Shown here piece after piece: positions 31,488-43,634 of a stretch of DNA of 64,000 nt. Source of the stretch: Symbiodinium natans (lineage: Eukaryota > Sar > Dinophyceae > Suessiales > Symbiodiniaceae); contig CAJNDS010002206.1 in NCBI GenBank assembly GCA_905221605.1, forward strand, positions 477,226 through 541,225. The letters are read 5' to 3'. Below the pieces are notes generated by a model. The model made no database searches, was not told the origin of the DNA, and saw only the letters and a list, made by a program, of their open reading frames with translations. How positions within the stretch are numbered: the first letter of the stretch is position 1; each line of letters starts with the position of its first letter. The translations under genes were made by a program, and so were the position numbers.

Positions 31488-31935
31488 CGGATACACCGAT
31501 ACACCGCTACACCGGCCCGGCCGCGCACCCCGTCCGGCGTATTGGCGTAACATGGCGTAACGGCGTATCGGCGTAACGGCGTTTCGGCATAACTTCGTTT
31601 CGGCGAAACGGCGCACCGATACGCCCGTGAGGTTCCTGCAATCCCTGCCTGCAGTACACCGGTATACTACCCTGGGCCCCACATCTGTGCACCTGGGCCC
31701 CGGACGGCGCACACCCACACCGATACACCGATACACCGGTACGCCCCTTCGGGGCCCGGACGACGCCCGCCCGCACCGATACACCGATACACCGATCCGA
31801 TACACGGGTCACACACCCCGTGCCGGTGGATCGGCGTACTGGCCCCCGATACGGCATATCGGCGTATTTCCCATCTGGGAAGGCCCGGAGTGGCGTACAA
31901 GTCGGGGGGGGGGGGGCGTACCGGCGTATGGGTGG
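31488..31935. repeat. Octamer arrays in direct and inverted orientation
   Basis: Blocks of GATACACC-type 8-mers (31,490-31,520; 31,715-31,745; 31,772-31,812) alternate with blocks of their near reverse complement GGCGTATC/GGCGTAAC (31,538-31,625; 31,830-31,870; 31,915-31,932). The arms can pair, so the region can fold into large hairpins. Open frames on both strands here are by-products. A run of about 11 G lies at 31,905-31,916. Confidence 0.85.
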
Positions 31936-32954
31936 TCACAATCGGTGGTCTGGTGGACAGGTTCGTTTTATCGCAGCAGCCGCAAGGCGTCAAGAAACTG
32001 TCCAGAGCTGGCTCCAATCGGAACACCAAAGACTTAACGTTGCATGGAGCTTCGGGTGGTCATCTGCGGGCAGTCTACGGGGATCTTGCAGCGAGCCTGC
32101 GAAGCCGGAAGTGTTCGCTGCTTCTCCAGTGTGGTTGGACTCAGGCTCGGGCAAGGCCTTTGGACCGTAAAGGCCCTGAGGGTGTTGGGCCAATGCTTTG
32201 GCATCAAAAAGGAGATGTAGATTCTGGGAGGAGATAGGATGGACCCTCCTCCTTCTTCACAATTCCCTAACAGCAAAATACAGAGTTTGTACCATGGCAC
32301 GATTCACACCGTGGTCCAACTACGCGAATGTGCAATGCCACATCGGCTTTGCCTGGCGTACGCACTCGAGGACCACCGTGCGCGCGACTGGAGTGACAAT
32401 TTTCCATGCAGCACCGCCCTTAGGCTTTCAAACGGTCATGGACAGTCTGTCATAGTCTATCCCATCAATCCGAGGTTGAGGTTCTGTACGCCATAGCCGC
32501 CCTCTGCCTGGAACTCGGCAAGTTGCTACGTCAGGAAGTTGGCGTGAAATTGGAGCTGCGAGGCCCTGACCGAACCTTAATGTCGGTCCGCTTGGGCCCC
32601 GGGCCTTCAGGAGCCCTCCTTTGCGCACCGCTTTGCGCGTTTGCGCTCCTTGCAGATTCCTTGCCTTTGCTTGGTGAGGAGAGTCTTCTGGAGACCCTGA
32701 GCACATCACTGCTGTCAAGGCGCGCTTATGCAAGAAGCCAAAATGCGCTTGTGCGGTGACGACTAGTGAGGTTGTCCATGGTCAATGAATTGTGCATAGG
32801 TGTGGGGCTGGGAACTGAGCCTGGTCGGGGACGACCGCGGCGATGGTGCCGGTGTGCCCGCAGAGGCGGCTCTCAAGGCAGCCATGGCAGAATGCGTTAG
32901 ACCTGGGATAGAGGCACACTTGCTTGCTTCGGATGTTTCTTGTTGGTTTTCCAG

Positions 32955-33782
32955 GCCATGTCTGCCGTGCGGAAGAGCGTCAAGGATGCCATGAACGTTA
33001 CGCGAGGGGCTGAAGCGGCCACAAGCGGAGCAAATGTTCATGCCGAGTTGTATAAGTCTTTTTACAATAGCTGTGATGCCCACAAATCCAGATGTTTTAC
33101 CCTTTTCAGGTCGGAGGAGGAGACGTTGGCCGGGCGCCTGACCAATCATCACTGAAAGGACTCGACTTCGTTTTCACATCCGAGGCTGGAAATCAAGTCA
33201 AGCCGCGCAAGCTTCAAAGAGAAAGGTGGGGGATTCATGGTGCTTCACGAGCCACCGGGTAACTTTCTTTTTGACCATGCTAGCTGCGATTGGCTGTGAT
33301 GCCTCTGTGCCCCTGGTCAGGTTTGAAGCCGAGATGCCGGCGAAAGTCTTGGAAGACCTGCTGAGCCTTGTGACCGAGGCGCTGAGCCGCAGAAAGCCGC
33401 AAAAGCTGCACTCGATCGCAGAGATTTGCAGACGGATGCAGACGGACGAGTGCGAAAAAATGTCAGTACTGTCTACAAACCACTGCCCCTAACATCCGGT
33501 AGCATGTAGAAGCCAGAAAACGAAAGTGTTGAGTTCGTCGAATTGCCCTGGAGCCTCCGTTTGAAGGCCTCTGAGCGCCTCGCGAGCAGCATCGATCCAA
33601 AGATGCGTATGTCTGCCCTGCCCTTGGCCCGCTTGGCTCTTCTGAAGATCCGACTTGATACAGTGTCTGACAGTCTTGTGAGCCAAAAAACCCTGCTGTA
33701 CTGCATGCAGCAATGCTGCAGACATCAGGAAGCGCACGCAGGGGCCTCAAATGGATTCTCCCCCCCGAGTTACTTTCGCTGA
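32955..33782 (+). CDS. Small multi-exon gene of unknown function
   Basis: Three exons join exactly in phase. Exon 32955-33035 (AMSAVRKSVKDAMNVTRGAE; GT donor) leads to 33110-33225 (GDVGRAPDQSSLKGLDFVF, KPRKLQRE; GT donor), which leads to 33321-about 33455 (EAEMPAKVLEDLLSLVTEAL, then a cysteine). A last frame near 33,515-33,782 reads ENESVEFVELPWSLRLKASE, MRMSALPLARLALLKIRLD and ends in TGA. An upstream exon containing PAEAALKAAMAEC may lie near 32,860-32,910. The protein is mostly helical with no known motif. The border between the last two exons is unresolved. Confidence 0.55.
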
Positions 33783-35362
33783 CCTTCACAGTGTTGCAGC
33801 GATCGTCTCAGGCTCGGGGGGTGAAGCGACGAGACAAAGCCAAGAAGGCCCACACATCCCTAATCTACGTCTGGGACCGAATGATTCACCATCTGGTGTG
33901 ATGTCTCCAACTTCTCAGGTCTTGGGTGGCCATCGTTTGTTTCATTCCTGCCTTGAAAGCGCCCTAAGGATCATCTGGGGTTGGGTGTTGCGCGCTCCAG
34001 AGATACTCTGTAAAGATGCAGTGTTAGCATCTTTTCATGAAGCCAGTACTAAACCTAAACCTGCCGTTCAAGAGCAACTAAGGTACCATGGTTGAGAACT
34101 TATCGCCCTGAAGACCCGAGTGGCATGTTGCTGTAGCAGAGTGACATGACCAAGCCATAGAGGGTGGCCCCTGCAGATCACTGCACCCACTCTTTGCGTG
34201 GGGTGTCAAGCAAACTGTTGGAGTCGACGGTTGCACAGATTGTGGCGAGGGTGTTTCCCATTTTTCAAGGTATGGGCCACAGGGGCAACTGAGGCTTGCA
34301 AGGCCCATGATCGCAAGATTCGCCAACTTTGGCAGGCCACGTGGGCCGAGGTCCTTTTGGCTGGTGAGGCTCGAAGCTGTGCGGTCCCTGCGACTTTATG
34401 CTCACGTACTCACGTGGTTCTTTTCAGGAGACCGGATTCGTTGACTTTTTACGGTCATTGGACTGGCACTCAAAGGGATGCTCCTGGCGTGGTTTCGTGA
34501 TGTTTCGCGCTGGCAAGCTGTCCATTGGTCCATGGTCCTTTTTGCGGCTTCGAGGAGCTGAGCACAGACCCTGATGTGGTCATGCAGCGAGAAAGGCGAA
34601 GGGTCAGGACATGGGATGTGTGACGATATGTGACGATATGTGCAGCTCAAAGTTGGCAAGCACCAGGTTGCACTATGTCACGGTGCCATCGGTGCCATAG
34701 CCATGCCGCAATGGTCAATGGAAGGACTGGGCGCAAATCACCAAAGTTCCGGTGTCCGGTGTGCCAAGAGGCGGGTGCATGCTGCGAGATGCTGTGAGTC
34801 CCGGTGTGTTTCTTGGTGCTGCTTGTATTTCTGCAGCCAGTGTATCCATGCTTCCATCGTGCCTTCCTGTCCATCGTACCTTCCTGTCCATCATATCCAT
34901 CGATGGCAGCCACAAGCATCGACAATGTTCACTTGGGTACGTCATGGAACGTGAGCAAAATCTACTGAAAGACGGACAAACTCATACATCAATAGACGCT
35001 GCACTACTGTAGGGGTGTTGAGGGGCATTGAGGGGCTCCTGGCCATGCGCCAGGCCCACTACTTCACGGCTTCGGCCCCAAACCAGGACAAGAATACGTT
35101 CTGTACTTCATAATTGCAGCCTTTCCTTGTTCACTTCCATCGCACCCCTTCTGTGCAGTGTTGGTGCCTGGTTGTCCCTCGATCAAGCAGCCAGGCACCA
35201 TGCAGGAATTGCTTTCAGGCCCCAGACCCTCACACCTTCAAACCTAAAACCCTGTAAAGGTCCGAGGCCCCAAACCCAAAGCTCCACCATACCACAGAAG
35301 GAGGCACCCTACCTAGGAGCTTGCAGTTCACTGCGGATCTGCCTCTGGCAGAAAAAGTATTG
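33783..35362 (+). other. No firm gene
   Basis: A possible disordered exon at about 33,797-33,918 ends at CTCAG|GTCTTG (VSGSGGEATRQSQEG). Short repeats occur near 34,618-34,645 (TGTGACGATA, 10-bp period) and 34,858-34,895 (CCTTCCTGTCCATC duplicated). C-A-rich words such as CCTAAAACCCTG at 35,250-35,260 look telomere-like but are isolated. Confidence 0.4.
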
Positions 35363-35496
35363 GGGTAGTTTCATGGGCCCTTGATATGGTCCCTAACCTC
35401 CTTTAAAGGGTTCTGATGTATGGGCCCTTAGTTTACAAGGGGTATATGACGGGTACCGTTTTAAAGGGCCCATACTAAGGGACCATGTAACTGCCC
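35363..35496 (+). mobile_element. MITE-like element, copy 1 (134 bp)
   Basis: The left end reads GGGTAGTTTCATGGGCCCTT and the right end, reverse-complemented, reads GGGCAGTTACATGGTCCCTT. These form an imperfect terminal inverted repeat that continues for about 34 bp. The interior holds further inverted GGGCCCTTAGT words and no ORF. It shares both ends with the element at 57.15 kb. No target-site duplication is obvious at this copy. Confidence 0.65.
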
Positions 35497-37550
35497 TTAG
35501 GAAAAAGGGTCTGAGGGTCTTCTGCATGAGCAGAGCTCAGCCCAGCTTTACAAAAAGAGTCCTGCTGCTCCAGGAAATCCGTGTGGAATTATTCAAAACT
35601 TCGCGTTTTGAACTCCGCTGCATGCACCGCACCATGCCAACCGCATAGCTAGCCATGCTCTGTTCAGTAGGAACAGCATGGCCACACAGTCATATCCTCA
35701 CAGCCGCTTGAACAGGAGTCCAATAGCGGTCCATGCAAACATCTGCAAAGATGCTAGCAAAGTGTTGATGTGAGGTGTTCGTGCGGGCAAAGGCAGGATG
35801 GGACAGGGAGGGCTCCGGAAAGAGTTGGACTGATCATGGACTTGACTTGACAAGGCGTGCCGCAAACATTTGAAGCAAAGCGGCCACCTGTCTTGCGAAC
35901 CTGGTTGTGGCCCCAGGAAGCACGACACGTCTATTTTGAATTCATGATAGATCCACTGGCAGTTATGTGGGAAAGTCCATTTCGTTTGACTCGTTTGGTG
36001 CCAAGCCCAGGGCAAACTTGGAGGAGTGTGATCGAGGACGGCTGCCAAGGTCTTCCAAACAGCGAGATGTGCAAAATTTATCTGGTCTTCTCAGGAAAAG
36101 TGCCTGCTTCAGCCACCGTACCCGGTGCCCACTACACCAGACGTCTGAGCATCATTGCGTACGGATGTGCAGTTTAGCGTGCAGCATTGATTTGCCAGTG
36201 CAAACTTTTCCTGTGCATCCCAAAGGGATTGCAAGCTCCAGCGTGAGTGTAAAAGCTGTGGAAACCTGATTTGCGACCTGGTGGAAGCCGGAAGATAGTG
36301 CCGAAAGTCGGATCATGCAGGAGATTTACTTAGCACACTTCTCTGGATCCTGCAGAAGATTTGTGGCCCAAACTCTCAGCCCTCCAATCTCAGCGATGGA
36401 TCGCCAGCCCTATCTCAGGGAAAGAGCAGCACAGACCATGACCATGTCGACACAAAAGTTTGAGAAAGCCCGCAAGCGTGGTGTACTCACTCACACACGC
36501 ACACGCACACACACCCACACACCCCGGCACGTGCAGACACAGACCTGTCTTGACTACGTATTTCAACGAGCTTTGACAGTCCAGCTTATGCCAGCCCCGG
36601 CAAAGCTAGAAATCAGCAGCTCCGCTGATGTCAGCTTCAGAGGTTGGCATCGGCTGCACCGTGCACCGTGCATGTGCTGTCGGGTAGGGCATAAGCTTGC
36701 GGCGCTTGAGGTCAGCTTGAAACTGTCAGGCTCCACAATGCGCGAGGGAGGCTGCCCCGCTTCCTTCTGCCCGATGGAGGGGTGCCCTGAAGTCCATGGT
36801 GCTGCGTGTTCTCCTATGCTGTCATGTCAGGGAGGTACTTCATCCCTGCAAGCATGGGATTAGGCAGTGCAAGCATTGACGGAGTCGGGAGTGCAGCTCC
36901 AAACTGTGATATGTTGGCCTGGCGGCTCAATGCTTCACAGTAAACTACATGTCAAGGGGCCAACGTGCGCCAACACTGCAAGTATCTGTCATGGCGCGGC
37001 ACATTGTTCACTTCTTAACTTCGTAGCTACAGACCCTAGACCTCGCAAGCGCGCTTGCACAGTCATGCACAGATGAAGCCCAAACAGCGCGCCTCCTCGA
37101 GAAGTGCTTCTCGGGCTATGTCGAAGGCCAAAGCCATCACGGCTGTCGAGGTGCTGCGACGCCTAAGGTCACTGTGGCTGAACACCAGTCACTGGTTATA
37201 GGCCTCAGCTTCCTCTCCCCAACCTTTGACAGCCGAGGTGACGCGAGCTTCTCGAAGTCTGTGGGAAACCCTGCTTTATTTCCTTTATTTCTCATGATCA
37301 CGCGACACTCTCATGACAGGGAGTAGGCCCACACAGCACAGCATCCATGCACTACAAATCAGACTCAGATAAGCTTCTTTGAGGCAGCACGTCTGAGGAC
37401 AGCAGACGTAGGCTGATTACAAACCTCACTATCTACAGCTCATGCGCGCGTTGATCCGCAATGAGCTGCTGGAACGCCACAACCTGCCTTGAACCCAGAA
37501 TGCCTGCACTCACTAGATGCCTTATGCCGTGTGTTGGGAACTTAAATTTT

Positions 37551-37600
37551 AAAGGAGCATGAAGGAGCTTGAAGGAACTTAAAGGAACTTAAAGGAACTC
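37551..37600. repeat. Decamer repeat (AAAGGAACTT)5
   Basis: Five in-register 10-bp units: AAAGGAGCAT, GAAGGAGCTT, GAAGGAACTT, AAAGGAACTT and AAAGGAACTC. The 35.5-37.5 kb stretch before it has only a CA microsatellite (36,490-36,530) and overlapping frames without splice support. Confidence 0.9.
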
Positions 37601-37669
37601 AAGGGTTCAGATTGTTTCAACTACATGAGTCTCATGAGCGTCTCCGCAAGCAAGGCCAGACAGTGCTCC

Positions 37670-38640
37670 CGGCGTCTCTGTGGAAGGCGCCGGATCGACA
37701 GAAGCCAACGGCATCTACGTACGAACTGGCTTCAAGGCTGGCACGGCAAAGCAGCATCCTACAATCCTACAATATACACTCTTTGAGAGAGCAATTCGCT
37801 GCGAGATGCTGCGAGGTAGCCAACACCGAAGTCTTCCAGAAGCGAGGAACTTGCCTCGTACTCTTGAAGCGAGGCCGGAGCTCCTGCGGATGCTCCGTGT
37901 CCGTGGCATGTCCGTGTCATGTCGCATCTCCCAAGGTGAGGACTTGAGCTGGAGCCTCATCAACCTCAACGGCCGCAGGGGCAAGAATGACGAGGCCTGG
38001 ACCGCTTGGAGGTTCTCACCGCCGAGATGGGGATTTTTCACGGGGTCACAAAAGGAAAGTTTCCAGATTTTTTTGCAAGGCCGCCTCGGAGGAGGCAATC
38101 AGCTCCGGGGCCTACACCTTCTCACCAGCGAAGCTGAGATGGAATCCCAACTCGACCACCCTGTATCAGGTGCGCTTCTTCTGCCGTGTCTTTGCTTTAT
38201 GTGCCGCTCCTTCTGCAGAAGGTCGCACCAAGTCTGAACAGCCGGGACAGCCTCCTCCCGCCCCACGCAGGAAGGCTCAGATCACAATGAGGGGTCTGGG
38301 TGGTCTTCGAGATGCTCCTGCGCGCTGCGCAGCTTGCAAGGTCGGATGGACGACGGTGGATGGGATCTCTCCAGCACCCAGCATGACCTTCTGCACTTCG
38401 GACAGCCTCAGTCAACACCTCGGAGAGTGCGACTACGAGAACTATGTCAGTGTGTCGGTTGCACGCATTTCGCTGGCGAATGCCAAGGACCCGAGAAGTT
38501 GCTTGCTGCTGCGATTCCCGGGAAGCTCCTGACACGGATTGCTGAAACTGCGCCGACTCCTTGCGGAAGCATTTGGTTGGCCTTGAAAGAACATTACAGG
38601 CTTGCTTTGGGTGTGTGGACTTGGAGAGGGTGCGCAGTAC
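37670..38640 (+). CDS. Exon cluster of an unknown protein with a GAG..NGIY-type domain
   Basis: The first exon reads VEGAGSTEANGIYVRTGF, resembling the (V)xGAG..xNGxY start of a domain I know as common in dinoflagellate and haptophyte proteins, with a W-containing continuation (EDLSWSLINLNGRR at about 37,940-37,985). Exon 38080-38169 is well bounded: acceptor TTTTGCAAG, donor CAG|GTGCGC, 30 codons containing EEAISSGAYTFSPAKLRW. Downstream frames include KSEQPGQPPPAPRRKAQI (38,220-38,290) and GPEKLLAAAIPGKLLTRIAE (38,490-38,560). Phases between exons were not all reconciled, so this is a cluster rather than a finished model. Confidence 0.4.
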
Positions 38641-38715
38641 TGTAGCGGGATGTTTGCTGTTTTCTGTTCTTTCTCCTGTGCAATCTGCCAGGTGCTCTGT
38701 TAAGCTGGGTCAGAT

Positions 38716-39204
38716 TTGCCAATTTCGCGCAAACACACTTATGTAAGGACGGCGGCGAAAGTGCAGACATCCATCCATCAGGCTTGGAGGCCGCAGAACT
38801 TTGAGATCCCTTGCGATGTCTTTGACCTTGAGAGGTCCCTTTTGAGCCTTGAAACGCCTAGGACAGAGGCGCAGCAGACTCTCCCACGCATCCTGCGGTG
38901 GGGGACCCTCGAGATGTCCAGGTTGAGGAAGCAAGGGAAGGAAGGAAAGGAAGGAAAGGAAGGGAAGGAAGCCAAGGAGGAGGGTCGCTTGGCGCACGCC
39001 CTCTCGCTGCCAGGCAAGGATCTGCCAGATTGCTGTATGCTCGGGTCAGAGTCATCGCCGCCAGATCTGCACGCCGGCCCAGCTGCCTCGCAGCAAGTTC
39101 CTGAGGGCGAGATGGCGCGTGGCCCAGCTCTGGCTTGCCAAAACGTCGGCAGAGATCGACTGACAGAGTTGGAAATGCTCTTCATGCCGCTATTTCTTGA
39201 ATGA
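38716..39204 (+). CDS. Candidate long exon with a Lys-Glu repeat
   Basis: The frame is open for 162 codons to TGA. It contains IPCDVFDLERSLLSLETP, a (GKE)n stretch encoded by GGAAGGAAA repeats at 38,934-38,973, and VGRDRLTELEMLFMPLFLE at its end. The antisense frame is also open over the purine-rich run, so the strand call rests on the + bias of all neighbours. Confidence 0.35.
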   Translation: MPISRKHTYVRTAAKVQTSIHQAWRPQNFEIPCDVFDLERSLLSLETPRTEAQQTLPRILRWGTLEMSRLRKQGKEGKEGKEGKEAKEEGRLAHALSLPGKDLPDCCMLGSESSPPDLHAGPAASQQVPEGEMARGPALACQNVGRDRLTELEMLFMPLFLE

Positions 39205-39902
39205 CCTTCCAGGTTTATGATGTAGCGAATGACCTGCCTGTTGAAGGTCATGGTGATCTACAGCGTGGTAATGGCCAGACCCAGCTTTCACTTTGACTGG
39301 GGCCTCTCCTTCTGGGAGAAAGAGCTGGATGACACAGGTGCGCATCCCGAAGTGACAAAGCCCACAACAGCCACAAGTCACAAGTCAAGGGGGTTCCACT
39401 GAATCCATACTGTACGGGATGGAAGTTGGCCCATTGGATAAGGGAAGACTTAGGGTCGGAGCACTTTGACAGGCAGAAGGATTGTGCGAGCTGTGGAGCC
39501 CGACTCCCCTTTCGACCGCTGGAACATCTGGCAGAGAGCCAGAGCCTCTTTCAGAGACCGGCAGAAATGCTCGCGAAGAGAGATTGACTACCTGCCTGCC
39601 TACTTGCTGAGGTGCCGGAAAGTTAATGCTGTGAGTTGTGCACAGTTGCAGGATGGTGCAGGAGCTTTGAAGTTTTCGCCGTGACACGAGAATGCCACTT
39701 TGAGAGTGGTTTTTTTTGGAGAAGTGGACAACCTTGTGGCCGATTTGGGCAGGCTGTAGCTCATGCTTCCTGAAACTGGCGCCTTTCAAGATGAGGTGTT
39801 TATGCCTTTATGTTCCTTTATGTTCCTTTCTGCTGTCACGATGATCACGATATGTTAAGGTCCGTGGCCGGCCGGAGATGTGCGTACGGGCGGGCGCCGG
39901 AG

Positions 39903-40025
39903 TCTGAGTTGTCAGCTTCCGACATGGCTGAAGGGCGGATCGTCCTGCCACCGCAGGACCAGCTGCTCAAGCAAAGCGGGGGTTGGGTCCCGCACCCAGG
40001 AGAACTCCTAGCATTCTTGTTTCAG
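39903..40025 (+). CDS. Candidate exon, unknown protein
   Basis: Acceptor CGCCGGAG, 41 codons, donor TTTCAG|GTTCCT. It encodes SELSASDMAEGRIVLPPQDQ followed by GGWVPHPGELLAFLFQ. Phase 0 at both ends. The gap 39.2-39.9 kb holds nothing I can call. A partner exon at about 40,186-40,392 follows. Confidence 0.45.
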
Positions 40026-40175
40026 GTTCCTTCTGCCAAGGCTGTGCTCTGAGGCCTACTTCGAGTGCCCTATCGAGAGCTCCGAGGGCCTGGCGCCTGA
40101 CAAAGTGCAGAGCCCTTCGCGTTTGCAGCTAGGAATATTCGGAATTGACCGCGAGAAACAACCGGGAGGAAAACC

Positions 40176-40392
40176 ATGAGGACAACTAGGACAACCATGC
40201 CAAACAAATGTCGAGGCTTCGAAGAGCTACCGAACATCACAGAGTCCGACTCCGTGGAAGGTCTGTTCAAGTTGTGTCTGCAACACAATGACACAGAGTT
40301 TGCCTCAGAAGGAATGCTTTTGTTTTCGGAGTCCTTTTCTACAGGCGTTGGCGACACACTTCTGGTCTTGGACTTCGGGCGCTTCGAGCGAA
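40176..40392 (+). CDS. Candidate exon, unknown protein
   Basis: An open frame containing PNKCRGFEELPNITESDSVE, GLFKLCLQHNDTEFASEGML and GDTLLVLDFGRFER. Protein-like and acidic. The exon end is uncertain. It is probably the same gene as 39903-40025. Confidence 0.4.
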
Positions 40393-40467
40393 GACCTTGC
40401 CCACCTGAACCGCCCAGGCCCGGGAGAAGAGCCGCTCAGAGTTTCGACCAGTTGAGAAGCGAACGCG

Positions 40468-40584
40468 ATGAACCTTGAGTTAGTGGGACTCAGAGTGGGC
40501 GCTGGCCTGCAAAGGCTGGAGCCGTGGGAGGCAGGCTATGGCTTGCGAGTTGAGCTCGCCCCTCCTGCATGTCTCGAATGTTGA
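40468..40584 (+). CDS. Short ORF or exon (38 residues)
   Basis: ATG to TGA. It reads MNLELVGLRVGAGLQRLEPW, then GYGLRVELAPPACLEC. An alternative frame beginning at 40,569 leads to a strong donor (CATCAG|GTAAGC at 40,635), so this stretch may instead be spliced. Confidence 0.3.
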   Translation: MNLELVGLRVGAGLQRLEPWEAGYGLRVELAPPACLEC

Positions 40585-41213
40585 ATGAGAGCGGTGTAGC
40601 AAAGGGGGAGAACCATGTGGGCGAGGACCATCAGGTAAGCTTTAGCATATGCCAGGATGCCAGCTTGGCCGGCCCGTATGAGCCAAAAGCTCGGGTGCCA
40701 ATAGTCTCTCGCTTGCCTTCACTCCGCAAACCTGCTGAGCCGCAAGGCAAGACGTAATTGCTTGGGCTCTGATACTCAAAGAGGACCCCATGGCAGTCAG
40801 CTCAACTTTGGCGCTGTGTTCACTCTTCGTCGCAGGACTTGAGTGAAGCTGCCTTTGTTTCCACGACCCCCGGCAGCAGCCTCGACTGCTTCCTAGATCA
40901 AAAGCGCTACGTACGAATCAGTGCTGCAAGCTGAGGCAAGTCAGAATCGTGCTGGCGTGCGTTCGATGGCGAGTCGGGAAAGGCCTCGCGTCCTGGTGGC
41001 CATCAGCGATCATGTCCCATCTGATGACTTTGTTCTGACTTGCCCATCCTGCAGCCATACCGAGCGGTAACGACGGGTAACGACGAGCCCTGCGTGTTCA
41101 TGAAGGCAGACTAACTTCTCTCCTCCATCACATGCACACTTGGCAGTGCCTCCAGGCTAGGGAAGGATGTTGAGTTAATGAACTGCTGCCAATGATTCAG
41201 CCGGATCTTGGCC

Positions 41214-41342
41214 ATGGCAGTGTGTGACGACTCTGGTGCGTTGCTTGCGGCGAGTGCCGACAAGTTGCTCGACGCAAGAGGGGAAGAGGAGCTCCAGGTG
41301 GAGGCGGAGGCGGAGGATGATGAGGAGGCTGAGGAGGTCTGA
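41214..41342 (+). CDS. Short acidic exon or ORF
   Basis: ATG to TGA, 42 residues: MAVCDDSGALLAASADKLLD, then a Glu-rich tail (EEELQVEAEAEDDEEAEE) ending next to GAG|GTCTGA, a possible GT donor. Serine-rich antisense frames over this span are reverse reading of the GAGGCG repeat. Confidence 0.4.
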   Translation: MAVCDDSGALLAASADKLLDARGEEELQVEAEAEDDEEAEEV

Positions 41343-41493
41343 TTCCTGACCTTGGCGCAATGTGTTGTTGTGTTGTGCTGCGTGGGCATTCAAGCAAACT
41401 ACGCCGACGTTGTGCATGGCAGTTAGACTCTACAAGAGGAACCGGCTTTGCAGCGGGAGGTCACCGCTGCAGGCCGTTGGACAGCTTTCCTCG

Positions 41494-41543
41494 TGTTCCA
41501 TTGGTGTTCCATTGGTGTTCCAGCGGTGTTCCAGTGGTGTTCC
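41494..41543. repeat. Dodecamer repeat (GTGTTCCATTGG)n
   Basis: About four copies of a 12-bp unit GTGTTCCATTGG with CAGCGG and CAGTGG variants. Confidence 0.9.
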
Positions 41544-41807
41544 TCAGTGTGCTCCTGAAAAATAGCTCTAGGCAGCGGCGCGCGGTCCTTGGGCTTGGCC
41601 CTTGCGGAAGTCTACGGCGCCCGGGCCAAGACGGGCCTTGCTCATGCCAAGGAGAGCATTCGCCCCGTGATATGCCATGTCGTTTGCCGTGCGTTGTGCC
41701 GTGCGATTTGCCGTGTGAGGACTACTATGTGGAGTCTTGGCCCTAGTTCCCGAAGCTCTTGCCGGAAAGCTGGGAAGTGTAGGTCTTCTCTGTGAAGGCT
41801 TCCTCCA

Positions 41808-41897
41808 GCCTCCTGCTCCTTGGAGAAGTGGCGCGAACTAGCGAGCCTAGCGCAGGAAGGCGAAGCATCGTTCAACCCCTCGGGCAGCGCGGCGTGG
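41808..41897 (+). CDS. Candidate exon, helical segment
   Basis: The frame reads CSLEKWRELASLAQEGEASF followed by NPSGSAAW. It follows a possible acceptor CTCCAG and stops being protein-like at TGGTGAG. Family unknown. Confidence 0.35.
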
Positions 41898-42013
41898 TGA
41901 GTCCCGCCAAACAGGTGCTGTGGCATGCTGCCCAACTGCTGCCGCTTTCTTCGATGGGCTCAGTGAGGGCTTGGGCGCGGGTCTCAGTGACTCAGCGCTG
42001 ATCGGCGCTGCAG

Positions 42014-42521
42014 ACCGCTACCCCGGAAGCTCAAGAGTTCAGCCAAGGTTGGGATGTCTATGAGTTGCTCTTGGACTTTGAGGCACGAGACGAGACTTGC
42101 TCATGTTCAGAGAAAGGAACTGGGAAACGAATGCTATTGTAGCATTGACAGATTTACACCCTGGAGCTGCAGCGCCGGGACCGTGTGCAAGCATCGAGCT
42201 TGGACGGTTCATGAAATGCGTGGCGGATACGGCCGTAGCTTGGAATAGCTTCGATTTGCAAAGGCACGTATACGCCCCCCGACCGAGTCGTCGTCGAGCG
42301 GCTCCGACAGCAGCATGGGGCTGAGATGGGCTGAGCAACACTCACAGTGTGCTTGCAGCCCACTTGCCAAAGGCAGCGAGAGCCTAGTGCTCGACGCAAA
42401 TTCGGAAGAGGCCAATCTTTGGAGAGGCCCTGATGTTGCTGAAAAGGGGCCGGGTGGCTTTCAGGAAGACGCTCCAAGCGCCGATGGCGTGCAGGAGGCA
42501 CTGAGAAATATTGAAGATTAA
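42014..42521 (+). CDS. Two candidate exons of an unknown protein
   Basis: Exon 1 starts after GCGCTGCAG at 42,014 and reads ATPEAQEFSQGWDVYELLLD, then FEARDETC. Exon 2 runs from about 42,357 to the TAA at 42,519-42,521 and reads GSESLVLDANSEEANLWRG, then DAPSADGVQEALRNIED. Both are acidic. I did not find a unique intron border between them. Confidence 0.4.
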
Positions 42522-43634
42522 TGAAGTCCGAGTTCATGTCAGCGAAGCGGCCCTCTCCAATGCCAGGCGTCTGAGCCGTCTGGGAAGCGCAAGAAGCTCC
42601 CGCAGAGTGGCCGATGCACCCTGGCCACCCTATAGCGTTCGCTGGGCTCCAGAAGTTCTTGTCTTTGCGTCTTGGCGCCTGAGTGCTCGACTGTTCGACG
42701 ATGTATAACGATGTTCGAGTATGTTCGAGCTGTTTTTGTTTCAGGCACTGGCTTTGCAATCGCCGGTGGTTCGGCCAACATTGGAGGCCACACACTGGCC
42801 TCCACCGCTGGAGGGGGTCGGAGCTACTAGTAACTTAGTACACAAAGGTTTCACGGTACGAACAGACGTATAACCAGGCCGTGGTGACACCGCGCTGGTG
42901 GCACAAACAGTGGACCTCCCGGGGCTGCTTTACGGCCACCCGGTTGCAGCTGCTGTGTTTGATTCAATGTTGCCATCTTCTCCAGTGTTGCACTCGCAGT
43001 TTCTCCTCATCTTTCCTCTTTTCCTTTAACAATTTTTTTCCATCGCTTCGGTAAGTGGAGATGTGCAGCCGTTTGTTTTGCTGACTTTGAAGAGGATGCC
43101 TGCATCAATATGTGGGTTCTGTATTTACTGATGTAACAACTGGTAGCTCAAGAAGCATCAGCCTCAATGTTCCCTCATCTCGAATGACTGCGGCAATGCT
43201 GGCCACTGGACTGTTGAGTTACAGTTACATGGCAGGTTGTCCTGTAAGTTTGTTTTGCATGTGCCGAGGCTTCGGAGATTTCGACTGCGTAGCGGCCCAA
43301 GCTCCAAATTCAGCCGAGCTTCCATCTGTCCGTCGTTGCATACACAGCATGCGTTGCCTCAGCTTGGGTTTAACAGCACCTGCTGCGGCTATTGCGGGTA
43401 GCCAGCGTGGCCAGCATTCAGAGGTGCTGCGATTGCAGCTGCCTGGCTTGGAAGTTCTGGCCTACGACTGTGATGGCAGGTGGCCTGTGAGTCATGCTGC
43501 CTCTTTGCAGTTTTCGACCTTTGATTCGTGCAAGTACTTACTATCTTGTTATGTTATTTAATGGCTACCGCCGATGCCGCCGACCCCATCCTAAGAATTG
43601 AAGCACGCTAACATCGGGCAGGCACCAAGAGGTG

